Shown: one piece after another, positions 10,272 to 19,551 of the stretch
Layout of the letters: each line of letters begins with the position of its first letter
Numbering within the stretch: the stretch's first letter is position 1
The notes under the pieces: model-generated
What the model was told of the DNA's origin: nothing
The model's input: only the letters and a program-made list of their open reading frames with translations
The model's database searches: none
From: Opitutus sp.
GTDB lineage: Bacteria > Verrucomicrobiota > Verrucomicrobiia > Opitutales > Opitutaceae
Assembly (NCBI GenBank): GCA_013821985.1
Contig: PNJQ01000038.1
Span: forward strand, 1 to 35,318
DNA length: 35,318 bases
Reading direction: 5' to 3'
Program-made: the position numbers and the translations under genes

Positions 10272-12575
10272 CTACTCCGTCCCCTCGCGCGCCCAAATTT
10301 TGAATGCCTTGATCTGATCCGGGCTGCCGAGCAGCAACACATCGTCGTGCGGCAGGAGCTTTTCCTCGCCGCTTGGATTCAGGATGCGCAGACCGCCGCG
10401 GTTGATCCCCGCCACTTGCACACCGACCTGCTTCGTGGGCGCAAGCTCCGCCAGCGTGCGGCCAGCGAGCCTCGAATCCGAAGGCAATTCGAAGGTCTCC
10501 ATCCGCACTTCGTCGAAATTCGATCCTGTGGTCGCGTCGGCAAAGGCCGTCCCGTCCACGCTGGAGAGAAAAAATTTTCCGGCCGCCGTCTGCTTGGCAT
10601 CACCGAGCAACAGAATCTTGTCGCGCGGATAGAGGGCCGTTTCCGGCGAGGGATTCCCGACCATGACGCCCTGCCGCTCGATGCCCGCGACCACGACGCC
10701 GAACTTCGCCCGCAAGCCGAGTTCACCGAGCGTCCGGCCGCGCACATCGGCCTGATCCGGCAACACGCACTCGTTCAACTGCAGCAGCCATTCGCTGTGC
10801 TGCGCGAGCCACGGCGCGGCCGTGCCCGTGAACTTGCCGTCGTTCTGCACGAGCCGGTCCTGCAACTCCGACTCGAGCACACTGTGCCAATAGACCAGTT
10901 TGTGCCGCGCAAAAACCATCACGGCCACACTGAGCAGCAGCACGAGCAACGGCACCCATCGGCCCATCACCGCGACCGGCGCCACCGCACTCAGCCAGAT
11001 GAAGATCAGCACGCCCGCCACGACCTTCACGCCGGTCTCCACCATCGGTTGCAGCTTCGCGACGTTGGCGTGACCGGACGTGCTCACTTCCGCGAGGAGC
11101 ATCGCGAGCACCGAAACATTGCGCCAGATCGCGAACAACGGCGCCACCACCAGCAGCACCAGCACCGACCAGAACAGCAGACGCGGCGCCTGCGGGAAAA
11201 GTTTCTCGCCGGGAATGAACGGCACCAGCGTCGCGAGCAAATTCTCGGCAAACACGAGCAGGCCGGTCACCAGCAGGACCTCGACCGCAATCTGGATCAC
11301 GCGCTTTCGGCTGAGCTGCCAGAGCATGTTTCGTTTCTGCCGCGCCTGCATCCTTTCGAGCCAGCCGCGATAATAAGAGAGCCAGTTTTCCAGCCAGCGC
11401 GGCTGCCGGTCCTCAATCCACGCTCCCAGCGCGGGCGCCCGCCGCGTCAGCCATGGCGCGGTGAGTGCCGTGATCAACACCACGCCGACCGCCACCGCTT
11501 GAAAATCCGTCGTCATCACGCCTGCAAGCACTCCGAGCTGGACGATGATGAACGAAAATTCGCCCAAGGGCGTCACTGACGCGCCGACGGTGAACGCATC
11601 GCGGGTGGACGCTCCGGTCACGATCATGCCGGTCGAGACGGCGAGCGTGCGCCCGATGACCGCAAATCCCGCAATCGCGAGCACGAGCCACCACAGGTGC
11701 GCCGCGGACTTCAGGTCGATCAACATGCCGATCGCGACAAAAAACACCGCGCTGAACACATCGCGCATGCCCTCGAATGTCCGGTCCACCTGCGTGCGGT
11801 GCGGTGTCTCCGCCACGATCGCGCCGAGGATAAATGCGCCCAACGCAAGCGAGAACCCCGCCTTCTCCGCGAGAATCGCCAGCATGAACAGCAGGCCCGC
11901 CAGCACGATCGTCATCAGCTCCTCGTTGGCCGTGATGGACAGTTTTCGCAGCAACCACGGCACCGCGAGCAGCCCGGCCACGCCAGCCAGCGTGACAAAC
12001 GCCCCCAGCAAGCCGAGCGTGTCGCCCACTCCGCCGGCGTCGCCCGCGCTGGTCGTGACGAACGAATTGAGCGTGGCGAGCATCACGATGGCCACCACGT
12101 CCTCCAGCACGGTGACGCCCATGGCAATCTGGCTGGGCTTCTCGTGCGTGCCGCCGGCGTCCGCCAACACCTTGCTGATGATCGCCGATGACGACACCAT
12201 CAACATACCCGAGAGAAAGAGCGATTGCACCGGCGGCCAGCCCAGCACCGCCCCGAAGGCGCGGGCGAAGATCAGCATCACCACCGCGCCAATCGCCGTC
12301 GTGACGATGAGCGAGAGACCGAGCCGCCGCAGTTTGCGCAGGCTCAGTTTCATGCCGATCGAGAACATCAGGAACACCAAGCCCACCTGTGCGAGCGTTT
12401 CGATCCGCGCCGTGCTCGTCACGAGCGAGAATGGCGGCGTAAACGGCCCAATCAGCATGCCCGCCGCCAAATAGCCGACGACGGACGACAGGCCGACGCG
12501 GTGACACGCCCAACCGACCAGTCCGGCGACCAGCATTACCACCGCCAAATCCTGGATGAAATCGATGCCTTGCAT
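10272..12575 (-). CDS. Kef/CPA2-type cation:proton antiporter with two C-terminal TrkA-C domains
   Basis: A 767-residue inner-membrane transporter. Residues about 1-375 form the Na+/H+ exchanger domain typical of the CPA2 family (Kef/YbaL): LVGWACHRVGLSSVVGYLAAGMLIGP, then SIGMKLSLRKLRRLG, MVSSSAIISKVLAD, TVLEDVVAIVML, and later GASVTPLGEFSFII. A second hydrophobic region (about 430-570) follows a basic loop. The C-terminus has two tandem RCK_C/TrkA-C domains (about 602-670 and 686-762), recognised by GRTLGELGLRAKFGVVVAGI and GRTLAELAPTKQVGVQVAGI. No Rossmann RCK_N NAD-binding domain is seen. It probably exchanges K+ or Na+ for protons; the ion is uncertain. The ATG at 12575 is preferred over an in-frame start at 12611. 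It is divergent from mreB. Confidence 0.92.
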   Translation of the reverse strand: MQGIDFIQDLAVVMLVAGLVGWACHRVGLSSVVGYLAAGMLIGPFTPPFSLVTSTARIETLAQVGLVFLMFSIGMKLSLRKLRRLGLSLIVTTAIGAVVMLIFARAFGAVLGWPPVQSLFLSGMLMVSSSAIISKVLADAGGTHEKPSQIAMGVTVLEDVVAIVMLATLNSFVTTSAGDAGGVGDTLGLLGAFVTLAGVAGLLAVPWLLRKLSITANEELMTIVLAGLLFMLAILAEKAGFSLALGAFILGAIVAETPHRTQVDRTFEGMRDVFSAVFFVAIGMLIDLKSAAHLWWLVLAIAGFAVIGRTLAVSTGMIVTGASTRDAFTVGASVTPLGEFSFIIVQLGVLAGVMTTDFQAVAVGVVLITALTAPWLTRRAPALGAWIEDRQPRWLENWLSYYRGWLERMQARQKRNMLWQLSRKRVIQIAVEVLLVTGLLVFAENLLATLVPFIPGEKLFPQAPRLLFWSVLVLLVVAPLFAIWRNVSVLAMLLAEVSTSGHANVAKLQPMVETGVKVVAGVLIFIWLSAVAPVAVMGRWVPLLVLLLSVAVMVFARHKLVYWHSVLESELQDRLVQNDGKFTGTAAPWLAQHSEWLLQLNECVLPDQADVRGRTLGELGLRAKFGVVVAGIERQGVMVGNPSPETALYPRDKILLLGDAKQTAAGKFFLSSVDGTAFADATTGSNFDEVRMETFELPSDSRLAGRTLAELAPTKQVGVQVAGINRGGLRILNPSGEEKLLPHDDVLLLGSPDQIKAFKIWAREGTE

Positions 12576-12682
12576 GGGGTCCGCGCGCGCGCATTCCGAA
12601 AACGCGCGCAAACCGCCGCTGCGTCAAGCCCGCGCTCGGCGTGAAAACCCGCTCAAACCCCCGCCATTCAAGGCCTTTGGCT

Positions 12683-12712
12683 TTGACAATTTCGCTCGCG
12701 CGCGGCTTTGAT
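12683..12712 (+). promoter_or_regulatory. Candidate sigma-70 promoter of the mre operon
   Basis: A perfect -35 box TTGACA (12683-12688), an 18-base spacer and a -10-like TTTGAT (12707-12712; four of six match TATAAT) lie 23 bases before the mreB start, in the intergenic region shared with the divergent antiporter gene. Confidence 0.5.
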
Positions 12713-12734
12713 TCGGAAACCCCGCCACCGCGAC

Positions 12735-13760
12735 ATGTTCAACCAACTGCTGGGACTTTTTTCCAACGACATCGGCATCGACTTAGGCACCGCGAACACC
12801 CTCGTCTATGTGAAGGACAAGGGCATCGTTCTCCGCGAGCCGTCCGTCGTCGCGGTCCATACCGGCAGCCGCAAGGTCCTCGCCGTCGGCGATGAAGCGA
12901 AAAAGATGCTCGGCCGCACCCCCGGCAACATCACCGCCATCCGTCCGATGAAGGACGGCGTGATCGCCGACTTCGACATTACCGAGGCGATGCTGCGCTA
13001 CTTCATCAAGAAGGTGCACAACAATTCCAAGGTCGTCTCGCCCCGCGTCGTCGTCGCGATCCCCTCGGGCATCACCGAAGTCGAAAAGCGCGCCGTGAAG
13101 GAATCCGCCACGCACGCCGGCGCGCGCGAAGTCATCACCATTCTCGAACCGATGGCCGCCGCCCTCGGCGTCGGCCTGCCCGTCGATGAACCGGCCGCCA
13201 ACATGATCGTCGACATCGGCGGCGGCACCACGGAAATCGCGATCATCTCGCTCTCCGGCATCGTGTTTTCGAAATCCATCCGCGTCGCCGGTGACGAGCT
13301 CGACCTCGCCATCATCAACTACATGAAGCGCGCCTACAACCTGCTGATTGGCGAGCGCACGGCGGAAGAAATCAAGATGACCATCGGCTCCGCCTACCCG
13401 CTCGACACCGAGCTGGCGATGGAGGTCAAGGGCCGCGACTCCGTCGCCGGTCTGCCGAAAACGATTCACATCACCTCGCAGGAAATTCGCGAAGCCCTCG
13501 CCGACACCATCGCCTCGATCGTCGAGGCCGTGCGCGCCGCCCTCGAACGCTGCCCGCCGGAACTTTCCGCCGACCTCGTCGATCGCGGTTTCGTGATGGC
13601 TGGCGGCGGCTCGCTCATCCGCGGCATCGACAAGCTTCTCTCGGAAAAAACCGGCCTGCCCGTCACCGTCTCGGACGACCCGCTCTCCGCCGTCGCGAAC
13701 GGCACCGGCGTGTTCCTGAACAACATCGACGAGCTCTACCGCATCGCATCGGACTTCTGA
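12735..13760 (+). CDS. mreB: Rod shape-determining protein MreB
   Basis: A 341-residue actin homologue that forms membrane-bound filaments and guides lateral wall synthesis. Phosphate-1 is [14 protein letters not shown] (12-25), phosphate-2 is [14 protein letters not shown], and the adenosine motif is [12 protein letters not shown]. The N-terminal [10 protein letters not shown] helix is the usual membrane anchor. The ATG at 12735 is chosen because upstream in-frame codons do not extend family similarity. It is the first gene of mreB-mreC-mreD-mrdA. A palindromic repeat separates it from mreC, so expression of the downstream genes may be attenuated relative to mreB (inference). Confidence 0.98.
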   Translation: MFNQLLGLFSNDIGIDLGTANTLVYVKDKGIVLREPSVVAVHTGSRKVLAVGDEAKKMLGRTPGNITAIRPMKDGVIADFDITEAMLRYFIKKVHNNSKVVSPRVVVAIPSGITEVEKRAVKESATHAGAREVITILEPMAAALGVGLPVDEPAANMIVDIGGGTTEIAIISLSGIVFSKSIRVAGDELDLAIINYMKRAYNLLIGERTAEEIKMTIGSAYPLDTELAMEVKGRDSVAGLPKTIHITSQEIREALADTIASIVEAVRAALERCPPELSADLVDRGFVMAGGGSLIRGIDKLLSEKTGLPVTVSDDPLSAVANGTGVFLNNIDELYRIASDF

Positions 13761-13769
13761 TTTACGCAC

Positions 13770-13831
13770 GGTAGGGGCCGTTGCCCCCAACGGCCCTTGA
13801 GCGAGGGCGCTTGAGGGCAAGCGCCCCTACC
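13770..13831. repeat. Two-hairpin palindromic element (copy 3)
   Basis: Left hairpin GGCCGTT-loop-AACGGCC with loop GCCCCC; right hairpin GGGCGCTT-loop-AAGCGCCC with loop GAGGGC. The outer ends GGTAGGGGC and GCCCCTACC pair as well. It occupies nearly the whole mreB-mreC gap and ends 13 bases before the mreC GTG. Confidence 0.85.
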
Positions 13832-13844
13832 ACTCTCCTCCACC

Positions 13845-14681
13845 GTGCTCCCCACCCGCTTCGATCAAGCTCGTCCTTTCCTCACGCTCGGCGTCGTGCT
13901 GCTCCTGTGGACGTTCGTGCCGCTGGTCGTGAAATCCTTCACGCGCGTCACGTTCTTCGAACTCCAGGCGCCCTTTGCCGCCGCGCAATCCTACGTGCAG
14001 GACTTGCAGGATTTCTGGGCGCTGCGCGTGCGCCCGAAAAACGAAATCATCGAGGCCGGCCGCGACCTCGCGCGCCTCAACTCCGCCTACGAACTGCGCC
14101 TGCAGGAAAATGAGCAGCTTCGCGCCGAAATTCTCCGCCTCGAAAACCTGCTGAAGATCCCGCCGCTCCCGACTTACCGGTTCGAGCCGGCTCGCGTCGC
14201 GCGCCGCGATTTTTCCGGATGGTGGCAGCGCCTCATCATTCGCAAGGGCTCGAATTACGGCATCACCGTCGGCGCCCCGGTCGTGTTCGTCGGCGGCGTC
14301 GTGGGCCGGGTTGTCGAAGTCCACGCTTACACGTCCGTGGTCGATTTGATTTCGAGCCCGACATTCCGCGTCGCGGCCACCGCGGAAGGCGACACGCGCC
14401 CCATTTCCTACCAAGGCGGCATCAACGACTCGTTCGCCTCGCCGCGTGGCGTGATCGAGTTCGTCCCGGTGGACATTTTTGCGACGCCCAACCAGCCGAA
14501 GCGCCTCGTCACCTCCGGACTCGGCGGCGTTTTTCCGCCCGGCCTGACGATCGGCGACATCATGCGCCTCGAGCCGTCCACGGACGGCTTGTTCAAATCC
14601 GGCGAAGTCCACCTCGACGACCGCCTGAGCGCGCTGAGCGAAGTCACCGTGCTCGTGCCGCTGCGCCCGGAGGAATTCTGA
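13845..14681 (+). CDS. mreC: Rod shape-determining protein MreC
   Basis: A 278-residue bitopic periplasmic protein that bridges MreB to the penicillin-binding proteins. A short cytoplasmic N-terminus is followed by one transmembrane helix (about 14-29, LTLGVVLLLWTFVPLV). Then comes a coiled coil (about 65-105, with ELRLQENEQLRAEILRLENL) and the beta-barrel domain with the family signature KGSNYGITVGAPVV and the later TSGLGGVFPPGLTIGDI. The GTG at 13845 directly precedes this topology. The gene is downstream of mreB across a palindromic element. No Shine-Dalgarno is visible; the leader is pyrimidine-rich. Confidence 0.95.
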   Translation: MLPTRFDQARPFLTLGVVLLLWTFVPLVVKSFTRVTFFELQAPFAAAQSYVQDLQDFWALRVRPKNEIIEAGRDLARLNSAYELRLQENEQLRAEILRLENLLKIPPLPTYRFEPARVARRDFSGWWQRLIIRKGSNYGITVGAPVVFVGGVVGRVVEVHAYTSVVDLISSPTFRVAATAEGDTRPISYQGGINDSFASPRGVIEFVPVDIFATPNQPKRLVTSGLGGVFPPGLTIGDIMRLEPSTDGLFKSGEVHLDDRLSALSEVTVLVPLRPEEF

Positions 14682-14705
14682 GATGCGCGCGCTTTCATGG
14701 TTTGA

Positions 14706-14780
14706 AAGGTGGGAGGGGCTTTATGCCCCGACGTTGCAGCTGCGCATTTCCGGGTCGGGGCGTAAAGCCCCTCCCACCTT
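14706..14780. repeat. Two-hairpin palindromic element (copy 4)
   Basis: The longest arms of the set: 27 bases at 14706-14732 and 14754-14780, complementary at 26 of 27 positions. Each arm folds alone (GGGGC/GCCCC stems with loops TTTAT and GTAAA). It fills the mreC-mreD gap and ends 15 bases before the mreD start. Confidence 0.9.
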
Positions 14781-14795
14781 CGCCCGCCACCGCCC

Positions 14796-15329
14796 ATGAA
14801 CAACCGCGACATCCGCTGGCTGCTCGTCGCGCTCGCGAATCTCTTGCTCCTTTGGCTCGCGGGGCTGCTGAACCACTACCTCGCGCCCTTCGCCGTCCAC
14901 GTTTACGTCATGGGCATGTGCGTCGGCTATGCGGCGCTGCGTCTCGATTATCGTCACGGTTTTCTCGCCACCGTCGTGACCGGCCTGGCGTTCGACGCGA
15001 TGCAGCCTGTGCCTTACGGCACCCATGTCGTGCTCCTCGGGCTCGTGCACGCCACGCTGCTCTACGGCCGCAAACGCTTTCCGCGCGACGAGCCGATCTT
15101 CGCCTCGGTCGTCGCCTTGCTCGCGAATCTTTTTCTGTTTCTCGCTCTCTCGTTCGTCGTCATCAGCGCCAACCCGCGTCCGGGCGAGGCGTGGCTGCGC
15201 CTCTTTGTCGATCTGCTCGCCTCGCAACTCGTCGTGGGGCTCGCGACACCGTGGTTCATGGCGCTCAACGCGCGGGTGCTCGAACTGGCTCGGCTCAACC
15301 CCGAGACCGGGCGCCGCGTGGAGCTTTGA
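14796..15329 (+). CDS. mreD: Rod shape-determining protein MreD (putative)
   Basis: A 177-residue integral membrane protein with about five hydrophobic helices (for example IRWLLVALANLLLLWLAGLL at 6-25 and LLANLFLFLALSFVVISA further on). The pattern GFLATVVTGLAFDAMQPVPYGTHVVLLGLVHA, with an FD or LD followed by a conserved P-G, is like the central MreD motif. The family is poorly conserved in sequence; position between mreC and the PBP2 gene makes the call firm. Partner proteins are MreC and PBP2 in the elongasome. Confidence 0.85.
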   Translation: MNNRDIRWLLVALANLLLLWLAGLLNHYLAPFAVHVYVMGMCVGYAALRLDYRHGFLATVVTGLAFDAMQPVPYGTHVVLLGLVHATLLYGRKRFPRDEPIFASVVALLANLFLFLALSFVVISANPRPGEAWLRLFVDLLASQLVVGLATPWFMALNARVLELARLNPETGRRVEL

Positions 15330-15359
15330 TTTTTTCGCGCAGCTGATTCCGCTTTTTCC

Positions 15360-17264
15360 GTGCCCCACGCCCCCATCGAAGCCCACGCCACGCGCAACCC
15401 GCGCATGCTCGTCTTTTACGGCGTCATCGGAGCGATCGTGCTCACGCTGACGAGCGGGATGGCTTACCGGCAGTTGTTCAAGAGCGGCCTCTACAGTGAG
15501 CGCGAGCGCATCCAGAATCAGCGCCGGGTGATTGTTCCCGGTCCGCGCGGGAACATCTACGACCGCGACGGCAAAGTCCTCGTCGGCAACCGCGCCCGGT
15601 TCTCCGTGGTGCTCAACCTCGCGGAGCTCCGGGGGGAATTGCGCGCGGAGTTCAGCAAGGTCCTGCGCAACTACCGCGCCCTCCCGAAGGAGGACCGCCC
15701 GACCGCGGACCAACTCAATCGCATCGCCCGCACCGCCGTCGCGCAGCGCTACCTCGATCAGGTCAATGGGATCCTCGCCCGCCAGGAAAAAGTGCGCAGC
15801 CGCGACATCGACCGGCACTTCGCGCAAACGCTGCTGCTCCCCTTCATCCTCCTCGACGATCTCGCGCCCGACGAATACGCGCGTCTCATCGAGCGCCTCC
15901 CAGTGGAATCGCCGCTGCAAGTTTACGCCTCGAGCACGCGACATTATCCGTTCGGCTCCGCGGCCGCGCACGTGCTCGGCTACGTCGGCATCGACAACGA
16001 CCCCGAGGCTGAGGAATTTCCCGGCGACGATTTGCTGACTTTCAAGATGAAGGGCGCCTTCGGTCGCGACGGGCTGGAGAAGAAATTCGACGATACGCTC
16101 CAAGGCCAGGCCGGCGGCGCCATTTATCGCGTCGATCCATCGGGCTACAAGGTCGATCTCCCGATCGAGAAACGGCTTCCTGTCCAGGGCCGCAATCTCG
16201 CCACCAGCCTCGACATCGAGCTCCAGCAAGCCGCCGAAAAAGGCCTGGCCGGCAAAGTCGGCGCCGTCGTTGCGCTCGACGTGCAGACCGGCGAGGTGCT
16301 CGTGATGGCCTCTGCGCCGACCTACGATCTGAACGAGTTCGTGCCGCGCCTCGGTTTCGAAACCGCCAAATCAATCCAGGACAGCGGCGGCTGGCTCAAC
16401 CGGGCCACGCAAGGACAGTATCCGCCCGGTTCGACGTTCAAGGTCATCACCGCCATCGCCGGACTGCGCAGCGGCACGATCGATCCGGAGACGACGCACG
16501 TCATTTGTCCGGGTTACTACATGGTGGGCGCGCGCCGCTTTCCCTGCCACTTCCACGCCGGCCACGGCGAGCGCGACCTTGCCGGCGCGATCCGCGATTC
16601 GTGCAATGTGTTTTTCTACAAGAACGGCCTCGAAATGGGACCGGAGTTGATCGCCGCCGAAGCCGCGCGCTTCGGCTTCAATCATCCAACCGGCATCGAG
16701 CTGCCTTCGGAATTTCGCACCCCGCGCGTCGCCAGCCCGACGTGGAAATTGGAGAACATGAAGGAGCGCTGGTTCCCCGGCGACACCGCCAATATTTCCA
16801 TCGGCCAAGGCGACACCCTCATCTCTCCGCTGCAGGCCGCATGCATGACTGCCTCGCTCGCCCGTGGTGAGATCGAGACCAAGCCCACACTGATGCACGA
16901 CCCAAAGCGGCCGCGACAGCGCACCGAAAAGATCGGGCTCTCTCCGGCGGACTACGCCGCGCTGGTGCGCGGCATGGCGATGGGCTATCAATTCGGCACC
17001 GGCAAGCTCGCCCGTGTGGACGGGCTGACGGCGGGCACCAAGTCCGGCACCGCGCAGAAGGGCAGAATCGAGCTGGCTTGGATGGTGTGCTTCGCCCCGC
17101 TCGAGAATCCCCGCATCGCGATCGCCGTCGTGCTCGAAGGCGAGGAAGGCGAAAACTACGGCGGCGGCACCAACGCCGGGCCGGTGGTCAAAACCATCCT
17201 CGAAGCCTTCAAGGAAAAATCCGAACGCGAACCCACCGCGACGTTCCAGGTCGGCGCGCCGTAG
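15360..17264 (+). CDS. mrdA: Penicillin-binding protein 2 (elongation transpeptidase)
   Basis: A 634-residue class B PBP anchored by one N-terminal helix (about 16-36). The dimerisation region starts with RRVIVPGPRGNIYDRDGKVLVGN (56-78; the RGxIYDRxG signature). The transpeptidase domain has S358-x-x-K361 (PPGSTFK), the SxN motif S414-C415-N416 and a KSG triad at 561-563 (KSGTAQ) in place of the more common KTG. It cross-links peptidoglycan during lateral growth with RodA as glycosyltransferase partner, but no rodA follows here. The GTG at 15360 lies 31 bases after the mreD stop. Its stop codon abuts the stop of the convergent transglutaminase gene with no base between. Confidence 0.96.
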   Translation: MPHAPIEAHATRNPRMLVFYGVIGAIVLTLTSGMAYRQLFKSGLYSERERIQNQRRVIVPGPRGNIYDRDGKVLVGNRARFSVVLNLAELRGELRAEFSKVLRNYRALPKEDRPTADQLNRIARTAVAQRYLDQVNGILARQEKVRSRDIDRHFAQTLLLPFILLDDLAPDEYARLIERLPVESPLQVYASSTRHYPFGSAAAHVLGYVGIDNDPEAEEFPGDDLLTFKMKGAFGRDGLEKKFDDTLQGQAGGAIYRVDPSGYKVDLPIEKRLPVQGRNLATSLDIELQQAAEKGLAGKVGAVVALDVQTGEVLVMASAPTYDLNEFVPRLGFETAKSIQDSGGWLNRATQGQYPPGSTFKVITAIAGLRSGTIDPETTHVICPGYYMVGARRFPCHFHAGHGERDLAGAIRDSCNVFFYKNGLEMGPELIAAEAARFGFNHPTGIELPSEFRTPRVASPTWKLENMKERWFPGDTANISIGQGDTLISPLQAACMTASLARGEIETKPTLMHDPKRPRQRTEKIGLSPADYAALVRGMAMGYQFGTGKLARVDGLTAGTKSGTAQKGRIELAWMVCFAPLENPRIAIAVVLEGEEGENYGGGTNAGPVVKTILEAFKEKSEREPTATFQVGAP

Positions 17265-19529
17265 TCAGTCTCTTCGCCGCACTGCCCGCGCTCGCTTGAA
17301 CACCCCGCGCGGGTCCGGCCAGGTCTCACGTCGGCCATAGCGCAGGCGCTGCAAGTCTTCGCGCACCGCGCTGATTTCCCACCGCCCGGCCGGCGTGCTG
17401 CCGCTCTCCCCGTGCTCCGCTGGGCCGTCCGCGATTCGCCCGCCACGTTCCGAAATTCTCTTCAGCCACTTCCCGGCCTTCTCGCGCACCGGATCCATGG
17501 CGGCAGGATTCCGCCACCGCCGCCAACGCACCACACTCCAGCGCAAGCCGCGCAACGCCAGCATTCCCAGCGCGAGCGCCAGCGCCGCGCCCGTGAGCAC
17601 GCGTCCCGCGCGCCTCAAGTCCCATGGTCCGGCGAGCCACCCGCGGATGCGCTGGCTGATCGCTTCCAGCCGCGCGCGCAATTCATCGCCCGCATTCGTC
17701 GTCAGCGTTTTCACCGCGTCCGCCAGCTCGACTTGCTGCCGGGTGTCGAAATTCACCACGCGCCGATACCAAAACACCCGCAGCGTATCGAGGCGTGCCG
17801 ACCAACTGCTGTCCTGCTCCCGTTGCGTCGCCGCCAGTTCGGCGGGACCAGTGGCACTCGAACCGCCGGGCGTCGGATCCACCCGGACCCACGCGCCGTG
17901 GCCATCGAATATCTCCACCCACGCGTGCGCATCGGAGTTCTTCACCATGATGTAATTCTCGAACGCATTCAGCGACCCGCCGCGAAAGCCCGCCACGACG
18001 CGGGCCGGATGCCCCGCCGCGCGACTGAGCACCGTCAACGCACCCGCGAAATACTCGCAGAAGCCCGGTTCGTTCGAATCGAGCCACTTCACAATGTCGT
18101 CCCGGCCACCCCGCGGAATGTTGGCACCGAGCGCATAGGCGTGGCGCGCTTGCAGCCACGCCGACGCCCGCTCGGCGAACGCCGCCGCATCGAGTGACTC
18201 GCCGCGCGTGATCTCCTCCACGATGCGCGCGAGCGTGGCCTCGTTCTCAACGCCCGTCGGCCCGGCCAGGTTGTTCAACAGCGGCCGCCCGACGTCGTCG
18301 TCGCGCAGCGTGCCTACACGCAGCTCGTGCAGCACGCGCTCCATCGCCACGTCGCGCACCGCGGTGTCGAGTTCGACGCCATCGAGTTGGAACGCCGACA
18401 TCGTCATCGGCTCCGCGCGCAGCGCCACCACGCGCAGCCCCGCGCTGAATTGCACCGGTCCGAAATCGCGCAGGCGCATCAGCCCAAAACTTCCGGGCAG
18501 GGGAAAAAATCGGCTTACGCCCGGCTCGACATAAAACGTCCACGTGCCGCCGACACCCGTGACGAAGCGGTTGCGCCCGCGCACCTCACGCGTGATGCGC
18601 TGGCTGCGCAACAGGTCGTTCTTCAGCGCGGTGGAGATCCTAAAACCTTCGCGAGTGTATTCGTCCAGCACGACCAGCCGCAGATAAGGCAGCGTCGGGA
18701 GCGTGGACGTATCGGTCAGGTCGATGCGCATCGCCACGCTCTCGTCGCGCACCAGTTCCGACACCGACCCGAAGCGCACCTGCTCCGTGAAGCCCGTGCG
18801 ACTTTTCCGCGTGATGTATTTATCGAGGAAAAAACTGCTCCCGATCTCGAACCGCGGGATCAGAAGAAACAACAACGCCGATACGCCCACGACGCCGACG
18901 AACAGCACCGACGCGAACCCGAGCAACCGCCAGTCCGCCACCTGCCGCATCCGCATCAGCGCCACCCGCCAGCTGCCGCGCGCCCATGCGGGCACTTCGC
19001 GCATTTCCTCCGGGCGCATCACCTTCGGCCCCGTATCGACCATGTCGATCAGCGTAACGACGAACAAGAATCCCAATGCGCACGCCGTGAAGACGAGCAG
19101 CAGTCCGGCGAACTCGATCGACACCGTCAGCACCCCGGCCACGACGAGGAGAAACAGCCCGAGCACAATCAACTGCAGGTCCTCGCGCTTCCGCCGGTAG
19201 GCCACCGCGCGATACAGCACCAGCAGCACTGCGAGCCGGATCAGCACCGGCAGCGTTTCCGCGCTGAGATAAAAATCCGCCGCCACCGCCACGATAATGG
19301 CCGGCACCGCCAGCCGCCACACCAGCGCCGGCACGCGCGCCGGCAATTGCGGCCAAACCACCGCGGACCCGATCACCGCGCTCGCCATCGCCACGAGCCC
19401 GAGCGCCTCGACGTCGAGGAAGAACACCGTCCACAACGACACCAGCGCCAGCACGCCGCCGAGCAGCCATTTCAGCCGCCGCAGCTCGTCGAGGGTTAGC
19501 TGGGGCCGACTCTGATGCGCGCCACTCAC
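17265..19529 (-). CDS. TgpA-like membrane transglutaminase (DUF3488 + transglutaminase-like domain)
   Basis: A 754-residue inner-membrane protein. An N-terminal block of about seven hydrophobic helices (roughly 15-230; DUF3488-like) is followed by an extracytoplasmic region with a transglutaminase-like domain. The putative Cys/His/Asp triad is C491 (GFCEYFAGAL), H535 (SDAHAWVEIF) and D551 (VRVDPTPGG). One more helix near 650-670 leads to a basic C-terminal tail. Homologues in Pseudomonas (TgpA) are essential envelope proteins of unclear substrate. The GTG at 19529 has a strong Shine-Dalgarno; a longer frame to 19895 reads through the DUF58 gene in another phase and is not coding. It is the third gene of moxR > DUF58 > TgpA. 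Confidence 0.93.
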   Translation of the reverse strand: MSGAHQSRPQLTLDELRRLKWLLGGVLALVSLWTVFFLDVEALGLVAMASAVIGSAVVWPQLPARVPALVWRLAVPAIIVAVAADFYLSAETLPVLIRLAVLLVLYRAVAYRRKREDLQLIVLGLFLLVVAGVLTVSIEFAGLLLVFTACALGFLFVVTLIDMVDTGPKVMRPEEMREVPAWARGSWRVALMRMRQVADWRLLGFASVLFVGVVGVSALLFLLIPRFEIGSSFFLDKYITRKSRTGFTEQVRFGSVSELVRDESVAMRIDLTDTSTLPTLPYLRLVVLDEYTREGFRISTALKNDLLRSQRITREVRGRNRFVTGVGGTWTFYVEPGVSRFFPLPGSFGLMRLRDFGPVQFSAGLRVVALRAEPMTMSAFQLDGVELDTAVRDVAMERVLHELRVGTLRDDDVGRPLLNNLAGPTGVENEATLARIVEEITRGESLDAAAFAERASAWLQARHAYALGANIPRGGRDDIVKWLDSNEPGFCEYFAGALTVLSRAAGHPARVVAGFRGGSLNAFENYIMVKNSDAHAWVEIFDGHGAWVRVDPTPGGSSATGPAELAATQREQDSSWSARLDTLRVFWYRRVVNFDTRQQVELADAVKTLTTNAGDELRARLEAISQRIRGWLAGPWDLRRAGRVLTGAALALALGMLALRGLRWSVVRWRRWRNPAAMDPVREKAGKWLKRISERGGRIADGPAEHGESGSTPAGRWEISAVREDLQRLRYGRRETWPDPRGVFKRARAVRRRD

Positions 19530-19535
19530 CGCGCG

Positions 19536-19542
19536 CCTCCCC
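19536..19542 (-). promoter_or_regulatory. Shine-Dalgarno that fixes the GTG start of the transglutaminase gene
   Basis: GGGGAGG on the minus strand, six bases before the GTG at 19529. It is the only strong Shine-Dalgarno I find before any start codon in the window, and it decides between this GTG and longer readings of the frame. Confidence 0.75.
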
Positions 19543-19551
19543 GCTGTTCTT

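Noticed and set aside
10347..11579. 410-codon plus-strand frame opposite the Kef-type antiporter
   Set aside because: His/Arg/Gln-rich shadow translation; the opposite strand has transmembrane and RCK_C structure.
14721..16229. 502-codon minus-strand frame opposite mreD and mrdA
   Set aside because: Overlaps two well-supported genes and has no motif of its own.
18327..19499. 390-codon plus-strand frame opposite the transglutaminase gene
   Set aside because: Arg/His/Gln-rich with no hydrophobic or catalytic pattern; the antisense gene has a catalytic triad and a Shine-Dalgarno.
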